Shown here: positions 5,956 to 6,854 of the stretch, one piece after another
Layout: each line of letters opens with the position of its first letter
Numbering within the stretch: the stretch's first letter is position 1
Origin: Candidatus Rifleibacteriota bacterium
GTDB taxonomy: Bacteria; Riflebacteria; Ozemobacteria; Ozemobacterales; Ozemobacteraceae
Length of the DNA: 6,854 bases
Assembly: GCA_017526725.1 (NCBI GenBank)
Contig: JAFXRA010000337.1
Coordinates: 1-6,854, forward strand
Reading direction: 5' to 3'
Notes under the pieces: model-generated
The model's database searches: none
What the model saw: the letters and a program-made list of their open reading frames with translations, nothing else
Told to the model about the DNA's origin: nothing
Made by a program: the position numbers and the translations under genes

Positions 5956-6516
5956 TTATTTCTGTTTTCCCCACTTATCAAAAAAAGCTATTTCAGATTG
6001 ATCCAGCTTAGGTGCTGGATTTCTTTTTTCTAAGGGGTAACCCATTGTCAACATTGCTATTGGCTGAATACCTCTAGGAATACCTAAAACGCGTCTTATG
6101 CCTTTTCCGTTAATCCAGCCTATCCAGCAGGTTCCGATTCCCTGAGCAGCAGCGGCTAATACAAAGTGTTCGCCAGCGATTCCACTGTCTACTAAGTAAT
6201 ATGGAATTTTACTGAAAATTGGTGTGAACCAATGAACTATAGCATCAGATTTAGCACAGAGAACAGCTATAACTGGCGCATCCTGTATCCATTTCATTGT
6301 TAGACCAGGCAAAAGACCATGTTCATATAAAGCTTTGCGAACCTGAGGGTCTTTTACGATAACGAAACGCCAAGGCTGCTTATTACAAGCCGATGGAGCG
6401 TTATTTGCAGCAATAATACAATTATTAATTGCTTCGTCAGAGATTTCTTTAGAAGCATCATAAGAACGGCAGCTATTGCGCCATTTAATTATTTCCAACA
6501 ATTCATTTATTTTCAT
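5956..6516 (-). CDS. Nitroreductase-family FMN oxidoreductase
   Basis: A 186-residue protein of the nitroreductase superfamily, usually homodimers that bind FMN and use NAD(P)H to reduce nitro compounds, quinones or other electron-poor substrates. The N-terminal RNSCRSYD (13-20) matches the family RRSxRxY/F element whose arginines contact FMN phosphate. PSACNKQPWRF (41-51) is the conserved PSxxNxQPW element. GIGTCWIGWI (126-135) and the late MGYP (158-161) are also typical. The length suits a compact single-domain member. No export signal is seen, so it should be cytosolic. The actual substrate cannot be read from sequence. The ATG at 6516 is preceded only by a weak purine-rich stretch (AAGAAAGAAGAA), but a good promoter lies upstream. 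It is divergent from the DUF1294 gene and convergent with the peptidase. Confidence 0.9.
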   Translation of the reverse strand: MKINELLEIIKWRNSCRSYDASKEISDEAINNCIIAANNAPSACNKQPWRFVIVKDPQVRKALYEHGLLPGLTMKWIQDAPVIAVLCAKSDAIVHWFTPIFSKIPYYLVDSGIAGEHFVLAAAAQGIGTCWIGWINGKGIRRVLGIPRGIQPIAMLTMGYPLEKRNPAPKLDQSEIAFFDKWGKQK

Positions 6517-6558
6517 TTTTTATTCTTCTTTCTTATTTTATCTTCAAACTTTTATTCA

Positions 6559-6586
6559 ATTATAAAAAAATATGATAAAATTGCAA
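6559..6586 (-). promoter_or_regulatory. Sigma70-type promoter for the nitroreductase gene
   Basis: On the minus strand TTGCAA (6581-6586), a 16-bp spacer and a perfect TATAAT (6559-6564) precede the gene. Transcription would start near 6552, giving a leader of about 36 bases. It overlaps the candidate plus-strand -10 at 6576-6581. Confidence 0.6.
6573..6581 (+). promoter_or_regulatory. Candidate extended -10 promoter for the DUF1294 gene
   Basis: TGATAAAAT has the TGn extension directly before a TAAAAT hexamer (6576-6581). The matching -35 region is poor. A start near 6588 would give a leader of about 26 bases carrying the AAGGA ribosome site at 6603-6607. Confidence 0.35.
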
Positions 6587-6613
6587 TATCCCCTTAGATA
6601 GTAAGGAAACCAA

Positions 6614-6854
6614 ATGAATTATTTATATATATCTATAGCTTACATATGCATATTAAATATAGCAGGTGTAGCGGTTATGTGGCTAGATAAAGCCAAAGCA
6701 AAGGGTAACGCCTGGCGTATTCCAGAAAAAACATTGTTTTTAGTAAGCCTCTTAGGCGGCAGTATAGGCACTTGGGCTGGAATGTACATTTTCCGCCACA
6801 AAACCCAGCATTGGTATTTTGTAATAGGAATGCCGCTTATTCTAGCTTTGCATG
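6614..6854 (+). CDS. DUF1294 membrane protein (3' end cut by window)
   Basis: Eighty codons are visible before the window ends without a stop. The sequence matches DUF1294, a family of small inner-membrane proteins of unknown function: residues 3-22 form a first hydrophobic segment, followed by a basic linker, WRIPE (34-38), a second segment LFLVSLLGGSIGTWAGMYIF (41-60), the signature RHKT (61-64) and the start of a third segment from about 67. Family members are often only about 85-120 residues, so most of the protein is probably present. AAGGA lies 6 bases before the ATG, supporting this start. It is divergent from the nitroreductase gene with a spacer under 100 bp. No catalytic residues are known to me for this family. 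Confidence 0.85.
   Translation, partial: MNYLYISIAYICILNIAGVAVMWLDKAKAKGNAWRIPEKTLFLVSLLGGSIGTWAGMYIFRHKTQHWYFVIGMPLILALH

Overview
The window looks like a piece of chromosome from an AT-rich Gram-negative-type (diderm) bacterium. The best clue is the porin-like gene at 2104-3750. It combines a signal peptide, one SLH domain, a coiled coil and a long beta-barrel ending in phenylalanine. That architecture is known from Negativicutes, Elusimicrobiota, Cyanobacteria and relatives, and other diderm lineages with SLH-anchored outer membranes. I cannot assign a phylum from this window alone. Coding DNA is AT-rich, and only the first ~345 bases carry GC-rich blocks.

Layout. Positions 1-345 hold no credible gene. 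They are a mosaic of a 39-bp direct repeat, short tandem repeats, a CA-rich tract and four small perfect hairpins. A good sigma70-type promoter (351-379) follows and serves a secreted HAD-superfamily phosphatase (413-1519). Next on the same strand is a DUF4186 protein (1603-2034), rich in Cys and His and ending in a possible sliding-clamp-binding tail. A strong bidirectional terminator (2048-2085) separates it from the convergent SLH porin gene (2104-3750, minus strand). A ~320-bp divergent intergenic region carries a near-consensus porin promoter and a weaker candidate for the M3-family oligoendopeptidase (4072-5886, plus strand). A long inverted repeat (5907-5948) lies between the peptidase and a convergent nitroreductase-family gene (5956-6516, minus strand). 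A short divergent region with overlapping promoter-like elements leads to a DUF1294 membrane protein that starts at 6614 and runs off the window end.

How the genes relate. There is no obvious operon: neighbours are mostly convergent or divergent, each with its own promoter or terminator signals. They read as separate housekeeping or envelope genes: an outer-membrane porin tied to the cell wall, a periplasmic phosphatase, a cytosolic peptide-degrading enzyme, a flavin oxidoreductase and two conserved proteins of unknown function. I see no CRISPR array, tRNA, rRNA, transposase, phage gene or defence cassette. I do not find a clear new multi-gene system here. The points most worth following are the repeat mosaic at the left edge and the DUF4186 protein with its C-terminal QLKLF.
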